64,000 nt of DNA, taken from NCBI RefSeq assembly GCF_008084145.1, contig NZ_VSDO01000001.1:1-64000 (forward strand). The letters run 5' to 3'. Positions 36,459 to 46,689 of the stretch are shown piece by piece (position 1 is the stretch's first letter; the number at the start of each line of letters is the position of its first letter). The position numbers and the translations under genes were made by a program. Under the pieces are notes generated by a model, which worked only from the letters and a program-made list of their open reading frames with translations, ran no database searches and was not told the DNA's origin. The stretch is from Paenibacillus faecis. GTDB lineage: Bacteria > Bacillota > Bacilli > Paenibacillales > Paenibacillaceae.

Positions 36459-38246
36459 CTATACCACATATTTCTCCGCGCGGACGACCTGCTCGGCGAT
36501 GGACCGTTTTAAATGCAGCAGATCCACGGCCGGCTGCTTCGCCAGTTTTTTGAGGATGGACAACTGGGTTCGCAAGGTGTCCCCGCTTTCCATCGCCGAC
36601 AGCACCTCCCTCGCACCGCTTGCGATCAGGCCAAACTGGTCGTGAACGAAGGCGGTTGTCATTTGGATGGCCAGCCGCGCCTTATCCTCTCCGGACCGGT
36701 CGATCATTTTCCGGGTTCGGAAGAGAGCGCTTTCCATCGCGTAGATCGCAATCATCATATCCGCCAGATGCGCCAGAATTTCCTGCTCCTGATCCAGTTT
36801 CGTCTGGTATTTCTGGACCGCTTGGGCTCCGGCCATCAGGAAGATTTTTTTCGCCATGGCCAGCAGATGCGTTTCCTGTTCCAGCGTTCCTTCAAAGGAC
36901 CTGGCGGGCAGCGGCTCCATCAGTTCGGCCTGCAGTTTCAGAGCCTTTTCCATCAGCGGAAGCTCCCCTTTCATCGCCCGTTTGATCAGGGCCCCGGGGA
37001 TCAGCAGACGATTGATCTCATTCGTCCCTTCGAAGATCCGGTTGATCCTGGAATCGCGGTAGATCCGCTCGATGCGGTATTCCCGGGTAAACCCGTATCC
37101 CCCATGGATTTGAACGCCTTCGTCCGCCACGAAATCCAGCGCTTCCGAAGCGAACACTTTATTGATCGAGCACTCGAGCTGATATTCCGCGATCGCTTTG
37201 GCCGATTGGTATCCGACGTCCGGGCTTTCATAATTCACCTCGGCCAGCCCGATATCGAACAGCCCGGCGGTCCGATAGACCATGCTCTCCATGACGAAGG
37301 TGCGGATATTCATCTCGGCCAGCTTTCTTCCGACGAGCGGGAATGAAGAGAGACTCCGGCCGAACTGGGTCCGTTCATTAGCATATGCGGCGCTAAGCTC
37401 GATGGCGTCCTTCGCCGTGCCCACGCAGCCCGCCGCCAGCTTAAAGCGGCCGATGTTCAGGATGTTGAAGGCGATCAAATGACCTTTGCCGACCTCCCAC
37501 AGCAGGTTCTCCGCAGGCACTTTGACATCCTCCAGAATCAGCGGGCACGTGGACGAACCCTTGATGCCCATTTTCTTTTCCTCCGGTCCGACGCTGACGC
37601 CTTCCATCTCCCGCTCGACGATGAACGTGCTGAAGTCTTTCCCGTCCACTTTGGCATAAACGATAAAGATATCGGCAAATCCCGCGTTCGTAATGAACTG
37701 CTTCGTTCCGTTCAGCACGTAATGGGTGCCGTCTTCCGCCAGCTTCGCCGTCGCTTTGGCCCCGAGCGCATCCGAGCCGGAAGAGGGCTCGGTCAGGCAG
37801 TAGGCGGCGATTTTGGCGCCGCTGGCTAGCTCCGGCAAGTATTTCCGTTTCTGGGCCTCCGTCCCGAAATATACGATCGGCAGCGTGCCGATCCCGACAT
37901 GGGCGCCGAAGGATAACGCAAACGAGGAGGCTTTGGTCAGCTTCTCGTTGATCAGCGTGGTGCTGACCTTATCCAATCCGAGCCCGCCATAGGCCTCGGG
38001 AACATCGGCGCCGAGCAGCCCCAAATCCCCGGCCTTGCGGAGCAGTTCGACCGTCAGCCCATAGTCGAGATTCTCGATCGCCTCGTCCCTGGGAACGATC
38101 TCCCCCTCGACGAACTGCACCGTCGTATCCGCAATCATGCGCTGCTCCTCGGTAAAATCCTCGGGAACGACAACGCTTCGGTAATCGCCGTCTTCAATGA
38201 CAAAGCTTCCGCCCAGCACCTTGCTCATCGTCTCATGATTCATCAT
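36459..38246 (-). CDS. fadE: Acyl-CoA dehydrogenase
   Basis: A 595-residue FAD acyl-CoA dehydrogenase, the same size as Bacillus subtilis FadE, with the extra C-terminal domain of that type. Motifs: CLTEPSSGSDALGAKATA, FVHDQFG, and the catalytic Glu in RIFEGTNEINRLL near residue 408. It makes trans-2-enoyl-CoA and passes electrons to the ETF encoded divergently at 44.9-46.7 kb. Twenty-one bases after fadA. Confidence 0.95.
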   Translation of the reverse strand: MMNHETMSKVLGGSFVIEDGDYRSVVVPEDFTEEQRMIADTTVQFVEGEIVPRDEAIENLDYGLTVELLRKAGDLGLLGADVPEAYGGLGLDKVSTTLINEKLTKASSFALSFGAHVGIGTLPIVYFGTEAQKRKYLPELASGAKIAAYCLTEPSSGSDALGAKATAKLAEDGTHYVLNGTKQFITNAGFADIFIVYAKVDGKDFSTFIVEREMEGVSVGPEEKKMGIKGSSTCPLILEDVKVPAENLLWEVGKGHLIAFNILNIGRFKLAAGCVGTAKDAIELSAAYANERTQFGRSLSSFPLVGRKLAEMNIRTFVMESMVYRTAGLFDIGLAEVNYESPDVGYQSAKAIAEYQLECSINKVFASEALDFVADEGVQIHGGYGFTREYRIERIYRDSRINRIFEGTNEINRLLIPGALIKRAMKGELPLMEKALKLQAELMEPLPARSFEGTLEQETHLLAMAKKIFLMAGAQAVQKYQTKLDQEQEILAHLADMMIAIYAMESALFRTRKMIDRSGEDKARLAIQMTTAFVHDQFGLIASGAREVLSAMESGDTLRTQLSILKKLAKQPAVDLLHLKRSIAEQVVRAEKYVV

Positions 38247-38267
38247 GATCCTCTCCTTCGTCTCGGA

Positions 38268-39449
38268 TTAACTATGAACCTCAAACACGCCGGCGGCTCC
38301 CATACCGCCGCCGATACACATGGAGACCACACCGTAACCGCCCCCGCGGCGGCGCAGCTCCTGAATCAGGGTGGCGCTCAGCTTCGTGCCGGTACATCCG
38401 AGCGGATGACCGAGCGCAATCGCTCCGCCGTTGACGTTGACTTTGTCCTCGTCAAGGTTTAACTCGCGGATAATATGCAGGCTTTGGGAGGCAAAGGCCT
38501 CGTTAATTTCAAACAGCGAAACGTCTTGAAGCCCGATGCCGGCCAGCCGCAGCGCCTTGGGAATCGCTTCGACCGGCCCGACGCCCATCAGTTCCGGCTC
38601 CACCCCGGACAGGGCGAAGGAACGAAAGGTCGCCAGCGGCCGGAGTCCCAGCCGATCGGCGCGTTCCCGGCTCATCACGGCGACCGCCGCGGCGCAGTCG
38701 CTCATCTGCGACGTATTCCCCGCCGTCACCGTCCCGCCCGCTTTAAATCCCGGCTTTAGCTTCGCCAAAGCGTCCAAGGACGTGTCCGGACGAACGCCTT
38801 CGTCCGTATCGAACGTCAGCGTCTTCTTCACCGGTTTTCCAGCATCGCCGATCTGCGTAAATTCCGCCTGAAACGGCACGATCTCCTCCTTGAACTTGCC
38901 TTCGGCAATCGCCGTGGCGGCCTTCTGATGCGAGCGGAGCGCGAACCGGTCTTGGTCCTCGCGGGTGATGCCGAAGCGTTCGGCCACACGTTCCGCGGTA
39001 TGCCCCATCGCCATGTATACCTCCGGCATCTGATCCACGATTCTCGGATTCGGCGACACCTTGAACCCCGTCATCGGCACGTGGCTCATGCTTTCCACCC
39101 CGCCGGCGATAACGACCTCCGCGTGCCCCAGCATGATCCGCTCCGCCGCGAACGCGATCGACTGGAGGCCCGAGGAGCAGAACCGGTTGATCGTAATAGC
39201 CGGAACGGTTACCGGAAACCCGGCATACAGCGACATGATCCGGGCAAAATTCAGCCCCTGCTCTCCTTCCGGCATGGCACAGCCGATAATGATATCCTCC
39301 ACGTCGGCCTTCTCCAACCCCGGCGCCCGCTCGATCACCGCCTCCAGCACCGCCTTGCCCAGATCGTCCGCACGGGTTTGCGCCAGGCTGCCCCTCTTCG
39401 CCTTCCCTACCGCAGTCCGGGCCAGCGAAACAATAACCGCTTCCTTCAT
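38268..39449 (-). CDS. fadA: Acetyl-CoA acyltransferase (3-ketoacyl-CoA thiolase)
   Basis: A 393-residue thiolase that cleaves 3-ketoacyl-CoA. Acylated Cys in NRFCSSGLQS (~90), GGAIALGHPLGCTG with the active-site His (~350) and the second Cys in SMCIGGGMGAAGVFE near the C-terminus. Normal length. It lies 22 bp after fadN; FadN and FadA form the multifunctional complex in Bacillus. Confidence 0.96.
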   Translation of the reverse strand: MKEAVIVSLARTAVGKAKRGSLAQTRADDLGKAVLEAVIERAPGLEKADVEDIIIGCAMPEGEQGLNFARIMSLYAGFPVTVPAITINRFCSSGLQSIAFAAERIMLGHAEVVIAGGVESMSHVPMTGFKVSPNPRIVDQMPEVYMAMGHTAERVAERFGITREDQDRFALRSHQKAATAIAEGKFKEEIVPFQAEFTQIGDAGKPVKKTLTFDTDEGVRPDTSLDALAKLKPGFKAGGTVTAGNTSQMSDCAAAVAVMSRERADRLGLRPLATFRSFALSGVEPELMGVGPVEAIPKALRLAGIGLQDVSLFEINEAFASQSLHIIRELNLDEDKVNVNGGAIALGHPLGCTGTKLSATLIQELRRRGGGYGVVSMCIGGGMGAAGVFEVHS

Positions 39450-39471
39450 CTCATCATCCTCCCCAAACTAA

Positions 39472-41874
39472 TCAATTCCGCAGCGGCTTTCCCTTGGCAA
39501 GCATATGCTGCATCCGCTCTCTTGTTTTCGGTTCGCCGCAAAGACTCAAGAACGCTTCCCGCTCCAGATCGAGCAAATACTGCTCCGTCACCAGGGACCC
39601 TGCGGGAACATCCCCCCCGGAGAGTACATGCGCCAGCTTGCCCGCGATCAGCAGATCATGATCGCTGATAAACCCGCTTTCTCTCATGCCGAGTGCGCCG
39701 AGGCGAAGCACCGCCTTGCCTTCGGAACCGATAACGCGGATCTTCTTCTCGGGGATAGGCTCGTAACCCGCGGCGGCCATCCGCAGCACCGCCCGCTTCG
39801 CTTCGTAAATGCGGTGGTCCGGATGCATCACGACCCGGTCGGTTTCCCGCAAGTAACCGAGCTTGATGGCGTCATGGCCGCTGGTGGACACCTTCGCCGT
39901 CCCGATCGTCTCGAAAATCCGGCTGAGATAGGGCTGCAGATCCGCTTCGGGAAGTCCGACCCGCTCGCTGGCCCGCAGCGCCATTTCCTTGCAGCCGCCT
40001 CCGGCGGGGATGAGGCCGACACCAACCTCCACCAAGCCGTAGTAAGTCTCCGCTGCCGCGATCACCTGATCCGCGGGCATGCAGGCTTCGACACCGCCGC
40101 CCAGCGTCATCCGGTGCGGAGCGGCCACGACCGGCTTCTCGAACCGCTTCAACCGGTACATCGTGTTCTGGAACAGCCGGATGATCTCATCCACTTCATC
40201 CCATTCTTCGTCCTGAGCCTCCATCAGCAGCAGCATCAAGTTGGCTCCGACGCAGAAATTTTTGCCCTGATTGGCGATGACCAGGCCCGTAAAATTCCGC
40301 CGAACCTCCTCCACGCTTTGCGTAATCATCGTCAGGATATCCGCTCCGATCGCATTGTTCGGCGAGTGAAACTCCAGGCAGGCCACCCCGTCGCCCAAGT
40401 CGATGAGACTTGCGCCGCTATTCGACTTGACCACCTTGTTCCGTTCCCTCAGCTCCCGCAATGAGATGACCTCCGGCGGAAATTCCACACTTTTGTAGCG
40501 GCCCTCGCTGACGTGGAACAGCTTGCCGTCTTCCCGTTTGTAAAACGAACGGTTTCCGGCGGCAATCCATTCCTTCACCCAGGCGGGAAGTACCGCCCCT
40601 TCCGCTTCCATCCGGGAAGCGGAGCGCTCCAATCCGATGGCGTCCCATAGTTCGAACGGGCCCATTTCCCAATTGAACCCCCACTTCATCGCTTCATCGA
40701 TATCCCGGACACTGTCCGCGATCTCTCCGAGTTTCCCGGCGGCGTAGATCAGCACCGGCTTCAGCACTTCCCAGGCCAATTCCGAATAGCGGTCTTTTCC
40801 GGCCAATAATGCGGCGGTTTTGGCCGCAGCCCCTTTCGCCAATTTGGCCGCCTTCAACGAACCCGAGGCCGGCCTGCTTTGCGGCCGGTAATCCAAGCTG
40901 TTCAAATCGAGCGCCAGGATTCGGCTTCCGCCCGGTCCCTTTTCCTTCCGGTAAAACCCTTGGCCCGCTTTCTCCCCCAGCCGTCCCTGCGCTACCATGC
41001 TCTTTATCAGCTCGGGGACCGCAAAGGCAGCTTTTTCATCCGGGTCGGCCGTATTCGCATGCACATTGTTCACTACATGAAGAAACGTATCGAGCCCGAC
41101 CAAATCCAGCGTGCGGAAGGTCGCGCTTTTGGGCCGCCCCAGCGCCGGCCCCGTCACCGCATCGACCTCCTCCACGGTGTAGCCTTTTTCCAGCATGATT
41201 TTAAGCGTCATTAATAAACCGTAGGTGCCGATCCGGTTGGCGATGAAATTCGGGGTGTCTTTGGCCCGCACCACGGTTTTTCCCAGCCTGGATTCGCAAA
41301 AAGCGCTCAATTCCTTGACCAGGCCGGGATCGGTCGACTCCCCGGGAATGATTTCGAGCAGCTGCATATATCTGGGCGGATTAAAAAAATGCGTCCCGAG
41401 AAAATGCTTGCGGAATTCCGGAGACCTCCCTTCGGCCATGGCATTGACGGAAATTCCCGAAGTGTTCGTGCTGATGATGGTGCCCGGACGCAGATGCGGT
41501 TCCAGCTTGGAGAAGAGCTCTTTTTTGACGCTCAGGTTCTCGATCACCGCTTCAATAACCCAATCCGCCTCCCCGATCCGGGCAAGATCGTCCTCCAGAT
41601 TTCCCGGAGTGATCCGGCCGGCAAAATCACGGTCGTACAAGGGAGCGGGGGACGCCTTCGTCAACCGCTCGATCGCCGAAATGGCCAGCCGGTTTCGCAC
41701 GGCGGGCTGCTGCAGTGTGCAGCCGCGGGCCTCCCCCTCCGGGGTCAGCCCGGTCGGCGCAAGATCGACGAGCAGGCAGGGGATGCCCGCGTTCGCCAAC
41801 TGGGCGGCGATGCCCGACCCCATGATGCCGGACCCGATAACGGCGGCTTGCCGAATTGTTCTCATCATATTCAT
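39472..41874 (-). CDS. fadN: 3-Hydroxyacyl-CoA dehydrogenase / enoyl-CoA hydratase
   Basis: An 800-residue bifunctional beta-oxidation enzyme, the same domain order as B. subtilis FadN. The dehydrogenase is first: NAD loop GSGIMGSGIAAQLANAG at ~14, GTHFFNPPRYMQLLEI at ~163, C-terminal NAD domain ~210-410. Enoyl-CoA hydratase (crotonase) follows in the last 300 residues, with GLVIANQGKNFCVGANL and GGGVEACMPAD. Met codons at 41874 and 41868 are both possible; GGAGG spacing slightly favours the second. Confidence 0.95.
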   Translation of the reverse strand: MNMMRTIRQAAVIGSGIMGSGIAAQLANAGIPCLLVDLAPTGLTPEGEARGCTLQQPAVRNRLAISAIERLTKASPAPLYDRDFAGRITPGNLEDDLARIGEADWVIEAVIENLSVKKELFSKLEPHLRPGTIISTNTSGISVNAMAEGRSPEFRKHFLGTHFFNPPRYMQLLEIIPGESTDPGLVKELSAFCESRLGKTVVRAKDTPNFIANRIGTYGLLMTLKIMLEKGYTVEEVDAVTGPALGRPKSATFRTLDLVGLDTFLHVVNNVHANTADPDEKAAFAVPELIKSMVAQGRLGEKAGQGFYRKEKGPGGSRILALDLNSLDYRPQSRPASGSLKAAKLAKGAAAKTAALLAGKDRYSELAWEVLKPVLIYAAGKLGEIADSVRDIDEAMKWGFNWEMGPFELWDAIGLERSASRMEAEGAVLPAWVKEWIAAGNRSFYKREDGKLFHVSEGRYKSVEFPPEVISLRELRERNKVVKSNSGASLIDLGDGVACLEFHSPNNAIGADILTMITQSVEEVRRNFTGLVIANQGKNFCVGANLMLLLMEAQDEEWDEVDEIIRLFQNTMYRLKRFEKPVVAAPHRMTLGGGVEACMPADQVIAAAETYYGLVEVGVGLIPAGGGCKEMALRASERVGLPEADLQPYLSRIFETIGTAKVSTSGHDAIKLGYLRETDRVVMHPDHRIYEAKRAVLRMAAAGYEPIPEKKIRVIGSEGKAVLRLGALGMRESGFISDHDLLIAGKLAHVLSGGDVPAGSLVTEQYLLDLEREAFLSLCGEPKTRERMQHMLAKGKPLRN

Positions 41875-41899
41875 GAACCCTCCGTTCTAATGAATGGAC

Positions 41900-44074
41900 T
41901 CAATTTGGTTTGGAGCTTTCGCCGAAGCCGAATACGGATAACTCCAGCAGTTCGGCGATATCCTTCGCTTGAACGTTCATTTCCACCTCCTTCATTTTCG
42001 TCCCGTCCTCCAGCATGGTCAGGCAGTAAGGGCAAGCGCTGCTGATGACGCCCGGCTTGGCTTCCAGCGCCTGCTCCGTGCGGGCCAGATTGATCCGTTT
42101 GCCGCCGCTTTCCTCCATCCACATCAGTCCGCCGCCGGCCCCGCAGCACATGGCGTTCTCCCTGGAACGCGCCATCTCCACCAATTCGGCGCCCGGGATC
42201 GCCCGCAGGACATTTCGCGGCGGTTCATAGACGCTGTTGTAACGCCCCAGATAACAGGAATCATGATAGGTAATTCGCTCCTTTATTTCATATTGGGGGC
42301 GCAGCCGGCCAGCTTGAATCAACTGGTCCAGCAGCTGCGAATGATGCAGCACCTCCACCCCCTCCAATCCGAATTCCGGATATTCGTTTTTGAACGTATT
42401 AAAGGTATGCGGGCAGGCCGTGACGATCTTTTTGACGCCATATTTCCGAAAAAGGTCGATGTTCTCCCGGCACAGCTGCTGGAACAGCAACTCATTGCCC
42501 ATGCGCCGCGGCGTATCGCCCGAGTTCTTCTCCTCGTTCCCCAGGATGGCGAAACTCACGTCCGCCCGCTGCAGAAGCCGGACAAACGCCCGGGTGACTT
42601 TACGGCTGCGCAGGTCGTAGGAGCCCATGGAACCGACGAAAAACAGATACTCAAAATCGGGGCGTTCTTTGACGGTCGGCACTTTAAGGCCTTCCACTTC
42701 GCCCGTCCACTCGGCCCTGTCGCTCCGGCTGATGCCCCAGGGGTTGCCCTGACGCTCGATGTTCATCAGCGCCCGCTGCCCTTCCTGGGGGACGCTCCCC
42801 TGCATCAATACCAGATGGCGGCGCAGGTCGATGATTTTATCGACATGTTCGTTGCCGACGGGGCATTGATCCTCGCAGTTGCGGCAGGTGGTGCACGACC
42901 AGATTTCGTCCTCCGTCATCACGTCGCCGATCAATTCCAGGCCGGCGGGGTCCGTGCCGGATTCCCGTTTCGCCCAGCTTCGCATCTGCCAGGCGAGGGT
43001 CGGCCGGATATCGGTGATCCCTTCAGCCGGTTCCGCCCAATCGACGGAAGAGGCGTTTTCCGCCGAGACGCCATGCGTGACGGCTCCCTCTGGCGAAAAG
43101 ACGAATCCCGGCGACCACGGCGGTTTACCGGTGAGCACTGCGCCTTTTTCCGTCAAATGATCGCGCAGCTTCGTGATCAGGTGCATCGGGGACAGCGTCT
43201 TGCCCGTATTCGAAGCGGGACAGACGTTAGTACACCGTCCGCACTCCACGCAAGCGTAGAAATCCAGCATTTGCTTTTGGGTAAAATCTTCGATTTTTCC
43301 GGCACCGAAGCTTTCCGCCTCCTCATCTTCCAGATCGAGCGAAACGAGCCGTCCGGCAGGCTCTCTCCTCCGGAGCCCGATATTGAGCGGTGCCGTGATG
43401 AGATGAAAGTGTTTCGATTGCGGGACATAGACGAGAAAGGAAAGCAAGGTCAGCAGATGCAGCCACCAGAACACATAGAACGCGATTTCCGCGCCGGAAG
43501 CGGAAAACCCGGCAAACGCAGCCGCAATGAACGAGGATAGCGGAGCGAGCGCGGAAGGCTCCATGCCGAGCCACAGCCGCTCGAAACCCAGGGAAAGGAT
43601 GACGGTGAGCATTAAAGCGAAAATAAAGAGGATGACGATACTGGGTTTCCAGCCTCGTTTTAACCGGGGAAGCCGCTCCCCGTAACGGCGATAAGCGGCG
43701 TAGCCCATAGCCGCCAGAACAAGCAGGACGGTTAACTCCTGCAGGAACCCGAACGCCTCATAGGCCGGCAGCGGAAGATGCCCGCCTTGCGTCAGCCCTT
43801 TAACGATCAAGTCAACCGCTCCAAACTGCAAAATGATGAACCCGTAAAAGACCACCGCGTGCATGATCCCGCTCCTCGGGTCCTTCAACAGCTTGCTTTG
43901 ACCGAAAACCTGAGTTGCGAACTCCCGCCCCCCTCCCTTCATGCGACTGCGGAAATCGAAAGGACGTCCAGACCGCACATACAAATAACGGTGATACACG
44001 ACTCTCCAGAACAGATAGATAGCGACTCCCGTTACGCCTAAAAACAGCATGAATTGAATCAACGGCCACACCAT
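41900..44074 (-). CDS. fadF: Fe-S oxidoreductase of the beta-oxidation cluster (EtfQO-like, membrane)
   Basis: 724 residues. About five N-terminal membrane helices (~1-235; nitrate reductase gamma/HdrE-like), two [4Fe-4S] ferredoxin motifs (CVECGRCTNVCPASNTG at ~280 and CTTCRNCEDQCPVG at ~395) and two C-terminal CCG cysteine domains including MCCGAGGGLMWME near residue 655. This matches FadF of Bacillus, thought to pass electrons from ETF to menaquinone. First gene of the operon, after the FadR/cre control region. Confidence 0.93.
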   Translation of the reverse strand: MVWPLIQFMLFLGVTGVAIYLFWRVVYHRYLYVRSGRPFDFRSRMKGGGREFATQVFGQSKLLKDPRSGIMHAVVFYGFIILQFGAVDLIVKGLTQGGHLPLPAYEAFGFLQELTVLLVLAAMGYAAYRRYGERLPRLKRGWKPSIVILFIFALMLTVILSLGFERLWLGMEPSALAPLSSFIAAAFAGFSASGAEIAFYVFWWLHLLTLLSFLVYVPQSKHFHLITAPLNIGLRRREPAGRLVSLDLEDEEAESFGAGKIEDFTQKQMLDFYACVECGRCTNVCPASNTGKTLSPMHLITKLRDHLTEKGAVLTGKPPWSPGFVFSPEGAVTHGVSAENASSVDWAEPAEGITDIRPTLAWQMRSWAKRESGTDPAGLELIGDVMTEDEIWSCTTCRNCEDQCPVGNEHVDKIIDLRRHLVLMQGSVPQEGQRALMNIERQGNPWGISRSDRAEWTGEVEGLKVPTVKERPDFEYLFFVGSMGSYDLRSRKVTRAFVRLLQRADVSFAILGNEEKNSGDTPRRMGNELLFQQLCRENIDLFRKYGVKKIVTACPHTFNTFKNEYPEFGLEGVEVLHHSQLLDQLIQAGRLRPQYEIKERITYHDSCYLGRYNSVYEPPRNVLRAIPGAELVEMARSRENAMCCGAGGGLMWMEESGGKRINLARTEQALEAKPGVISSACPYCLTMLEDGTKMKEVEMNVQAKDIAELLELSVFGFGESSKPN

Positions 44075-44146
44075 TTTTGCTCCCGCCTTTCCTTAATGAA
44101 ATAAGCCGTCAAAAATGAATGCATGAAACTGAGATAGACAAGCGCC

Positions 44147-44161
44147 GGTAAGCGTTTACAA
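44147..44161 (-). promoter_or_regulatory. cre-like CcpA site upstream of the fad operon
   Basis: TTGTAAACGCTTACC (minus strand) fits the B. subtilis cre consensus at 14 of 15 positions. It overlaps a possible -35 (TTGTAA) of the minus-strand fad operon, consistent with glucose repression of fatty-acid breakdown. Confidence 0.65.
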
Positions 44162-44187
44162 TGCTTTGATTTTATAAGGCGCTTCTA

Positions 44188-44242
44188 TTGACAAAGCGCT
44201 CGGTTTTTCCTAAGATATAGAAAATGAATGAGTATTCATTCA
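44188..44242 (+). promoter_or_regulatory. fadR-etfBA promoter with FadR operator
   Basis: TTGACA (44188-44193) and TAAGAT (44211-44216) are 17 bp apart. TGAATGAGTATTCATTCA at 44225-44242 is a perfect 7-4-7 palindrome and matches the FadR operator known from B. subtilis (TGAATGAMTANTCATTCA). Confidence 0.9.
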
Positions 44243-44274
44243 GTTGTTTTAAATTTTAGCATTGAGGTGTCGTC

Positions 44275-44856
44275 ATGACAAGTAGGAAACAGGAAAAATT
44301 TGAAATGATTTTGGATGCGGCGGAGAAAGTCATTGCCGAAAACGGGTTCCACGGATCCCAGGTTTCCAAAATCGCCAAGGAGGCTGGAGTTGCGGACGGT
44401 ACGATTTACTTATATTTCAAGAAAAAAGAAGACATTCTGATTTCGCTGTTTGAAGATCGGCTGGGGAAACTGGTCGCTTTGTTTAACGCGAGCATCGAGG
44501 AATCGAGCACGGCCGCCGAAGCCTTGCGCAAAGTGTGTGAGATCCACTTCACCCAGCTCGAACAAAATGTCAACCTGGCTTATGTGACGCAGATCGAACT
44601 TCGTCAAAGCTCACTCGAACTGCGTAAAGCGATCGGCTTATCGGTGAAGCCTTACATCCAACTGATCGAGAATATTTTGATTCGGGGCATCGCGGAAAAG
44701 AGCTTTCGCGCGGATCTCGATACGAAGCTGACCCGGCATCTTCTGTTCGGCGCGATGGACGAGGTCGTGACCTCCTGGCTGATTTCCGGGCGGAAATACT
44801 CCTTGTCCGCCCAGGTTGACAAGACGGTGGATTTTTTCCTGAGGGGCTTAAAGTAA
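44275..44856 (+). CDS. fadR: TetR family fatty acid degradation regulator FadR
   Basis: A 193-residue TetR-family repressor: helix-turn-helix VSKIAKEAGVADGTIYLYF at ~27-46 and a C-terminal ligand domain for long-chain acyl-CoA. Length and motif match B. subtilis FadR (YsiA). The operator it should bind lies just upstream (44225-44242), showing autoregulation. The two ETF genes follow; all beta-oxidation genes flank it. GAGGTG precedes the ATG. Confidence 0.94.
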   Translation: MTSRKQEKFEMILDAAEKVIAENGFHGSQVSKIAKEAGVADGTIYLYFKKKEDILISLFEDRLGKLVALFNASIEESSTAAEALRKVCEIHFTQLEQNVNLAYVTQIELRQSSLELRKAIGLSVKPYIQLIENILIRGIAEKSFRADLDTKLTRHLLFGAMDEVVTSWLISGRKYSLSAQVDKTVDFFLRGLK

Positions 44857-44895
44857 CGAAGGTCACTCCATACGAGGTTGAAAGGAGAATCGACG

Positions 44896-45663
44896 ATGGA
44901 TCTTTATGTAATCCTGAAGCAAACTTTTGACACGGAGGAAAAGATTACGATAGAAGGCGGCGAAATCCGTGAAGACGGTGTGAAGCATATCATCAACCCT
45001 TATGACGAATACGCCGTGGAGGAGGCGATCCGCCTGAAAGAACGGCACGGCGGAACCGTGACGGCGGTGTCCGTCGGTCCCGAACGCGCCGCGGAAGCGT
45101 TGCGGACGGCTCTCGCCATGGGCGCCGATGAAGCCGTGCTGATCTCGGACGACGGGATCCGGACGGACGAATCCGGCGTCGCCGCATTGTTGGCCGCCTA
45201 CTTCCGGGATCGGCGCTTCGACTTCATCCTGGGCGGCTATTTTTCGGTCGACAACGGCGCCGGTCAGGTGGCCGTCCGGTTGGCCCGGCTGCTCGGAATC
45301 CCCCATGTGTCGGCGATCGTCAAGCTCGATGTTTCCGGCGATCGAGCGGTCGCGGTCCGCGACGCCGAGGGGGATTCGGAAACGGTCGAACTCCCGCTGC
45401 CGGCGCTGTTTACCGCCCAGCAAGGGTTGAACGAACCCCGCTACCCTTCCCTGCCCGGGATTATGAAGGCCAAGAAGAAACCTTTTCAGCGGCTCGAACC
45501 GGGCGATCTTGGGGTAAGCGCCGCGGACCTCGCCCCGAAAACGGAGCGCACGCTCCTCTTCGCTCCCCCGAAACGCCAAGCCGGACGGATGCTGGAAGGA
45601 ACGCCGAACGAACAGGCGGTCGAGCTGGTTTCGCTGTTAAAAACCGAAGCCAAATTCATGTGA
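44896..45663 (+). CDS. etfB: Electron transfer flavoprotein beta subunit
   Basis: A 255-residue ETF beta subunit: DEYAVEEAIRLKERHGG at ~38-54 and the AMP-binding region with DNGAGQVAVRLARLLGIPHV. It carries electrons from acyl-CoA dehydrogenase. AAAGGAG stands before the ATG; the earlier Met in frame (44878) overlaps the site. Forty bases after fadR. Confidence 0.95.
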   Translation: MDLYVILKQTFDTEEKITIEGGEIREDGVKHIINPYDEYAVEEAIRLKERHGGTVTAVSVGPERAAEALRTALAMGADEAVLISDDGIRTDESGVAALLAAYFRDRRFDFILGGYFSVDNGAGQVAVRLARLLGIPHVSAIVKLDVSGDRAVAVRDAEGDSETVELPLPALFTAQQGLNEPRYPSLPGIMKAKKKPFQRLEPGDLGVSAADLAPKTERTLLFAPPKRQAGRMLEGTPNEQAVELVSLLKTEAKFM

Positions 45664-45705
45664 GCCGATAGGCGGATTTAGCCGAAAATCAAGGAGGGAC
45701 TTACG

Positions 45706-46689
45706 ATGGGTAAACGGATGATGGTCGTGGCGGAGACGAAGGACGGAAAACTGCGGCAGGTTTCTTTGGAAGCGCTTCATGCGGCCTACACCCTCAAAGA
45801 GGAAGGTGACGAGATCATCGCCGTCCTCCCGGGACACGGGCTTGACGCTCCCGCCCGCGAACTCGCCGGGCACGTCGAAGGCCGGGTGATTACATTGGAC
45901 CACCCGGATTTAAAGACCTACTCGGCCGAGGCTTACTACCTCGCTTTTTCCCGGCTGCTCGACGAGGACCAGCCCGATCTCGTCCTGCTCGGGCATACGG
46001 CGGTTGGGCGGGACCTAGCCCCTCAACTCGCCGCGCGGCTCGATGCCGGTCAAATCTCCGATGTGACCGCGCTCGAAATAACGGATGAGGGCGCCCTGTT
46101 CACCCGCCCGCTGTTTGCCGGTAAAGCGTTCGAGAAGAAGCGGCTTACCGGAAGCCGGGGCGTCGTCACGCTGCGGCCCAACAACCTGCCTCCCGCCGGG
46201 CCGGTCGCGAGTCCCGCGGAAATCGTGCCGGCCGGCGATACGGTGTCGGGAACCCCGCTTCAAACCGTAATCCGGGATATCGTCCGCAAGACGACAGGCA
46301 AGGTGGACCTCACCGAGGCCAAGGTCGTCGTGTCGGGCGGGCGGGGCGTGAAGAGCGCGGACGGTTTTAAACCGCTGGAGGAGCTTGCCGAGGTGCTGCA
46401 AGGCGCGGTCGGAGCCTCCCGCGGGGCATGCGACGCCGGCTACTGCGATTATGCGCTGCAAATCGGGCAGACCGGAAAGGTTGTGACCCCCGAGCTGTAC
46501 ATCGCCTGCGGTATCAGCGGTGCCATCCAGCATTTGGCCGGGATGAGCCAATCGCGGATCATCATCGCCATTAACAAAGATCCCGAAGCGCCGATTTTCA
46601 AGATCGCCGATTACGGAATCGTGGGGGATTTGTTCGAAGTGGTTCCCCTTTTAACCCGTGAATTCAAACAGACCCTTTCACGTCAATAA
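45706..46689 (+). CDS. etfA: Electron transfer flavoprotein alpha subunit
   Basis: A 327-residue ETF alpha subunit with its C-terminal FAD-binding signature: [20 protein letters not shown] at ~203-222, [32 protein letters not shown] and [19 protein letters not shown]. With EtfB it delivers electrons to the quinone pool, here probably through FadF. Ends the fadR operon; a strong terminator follows. Confidence 0.96.
   Translation: MGKRMMVVAETKDGKLRQVSLEALHAAYTLKEEGDEIIAVLPGHGLDAPARELAGHVEGRVITLDHPDLKTYSAEAYYLAFSRLLDEDQPDLVLLGHTAVGRDLAPQLAARLDAGQISDVTALEITDEGALFTRPLFAGKAFEKKRLTGSRGVVTLRPNNLPPAGPVASPAEIVPAGDTVSGTPLQTVIRDIVRKTTGKVDLTEAKVVVSGGRGVKSADGFKPLEELAEVLQGAVGASRGACDAGYCDYALQIGQTGKVVTPELYIACGISGAIQHLAGMSQSRIIIAINKDPEAPIFKIADYGIVGDLFEVVPLLTREFKQTLSRQ

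Noticed and set aside
41969..43540. Long plus-strand open frame (523 codons) opposite fadF
   Set aside because: It is antisense to a clear multi-domain Fe-S protein, is rich in Arg/Pro/His runs and has no motif; an effect of GC-rich codon bias.
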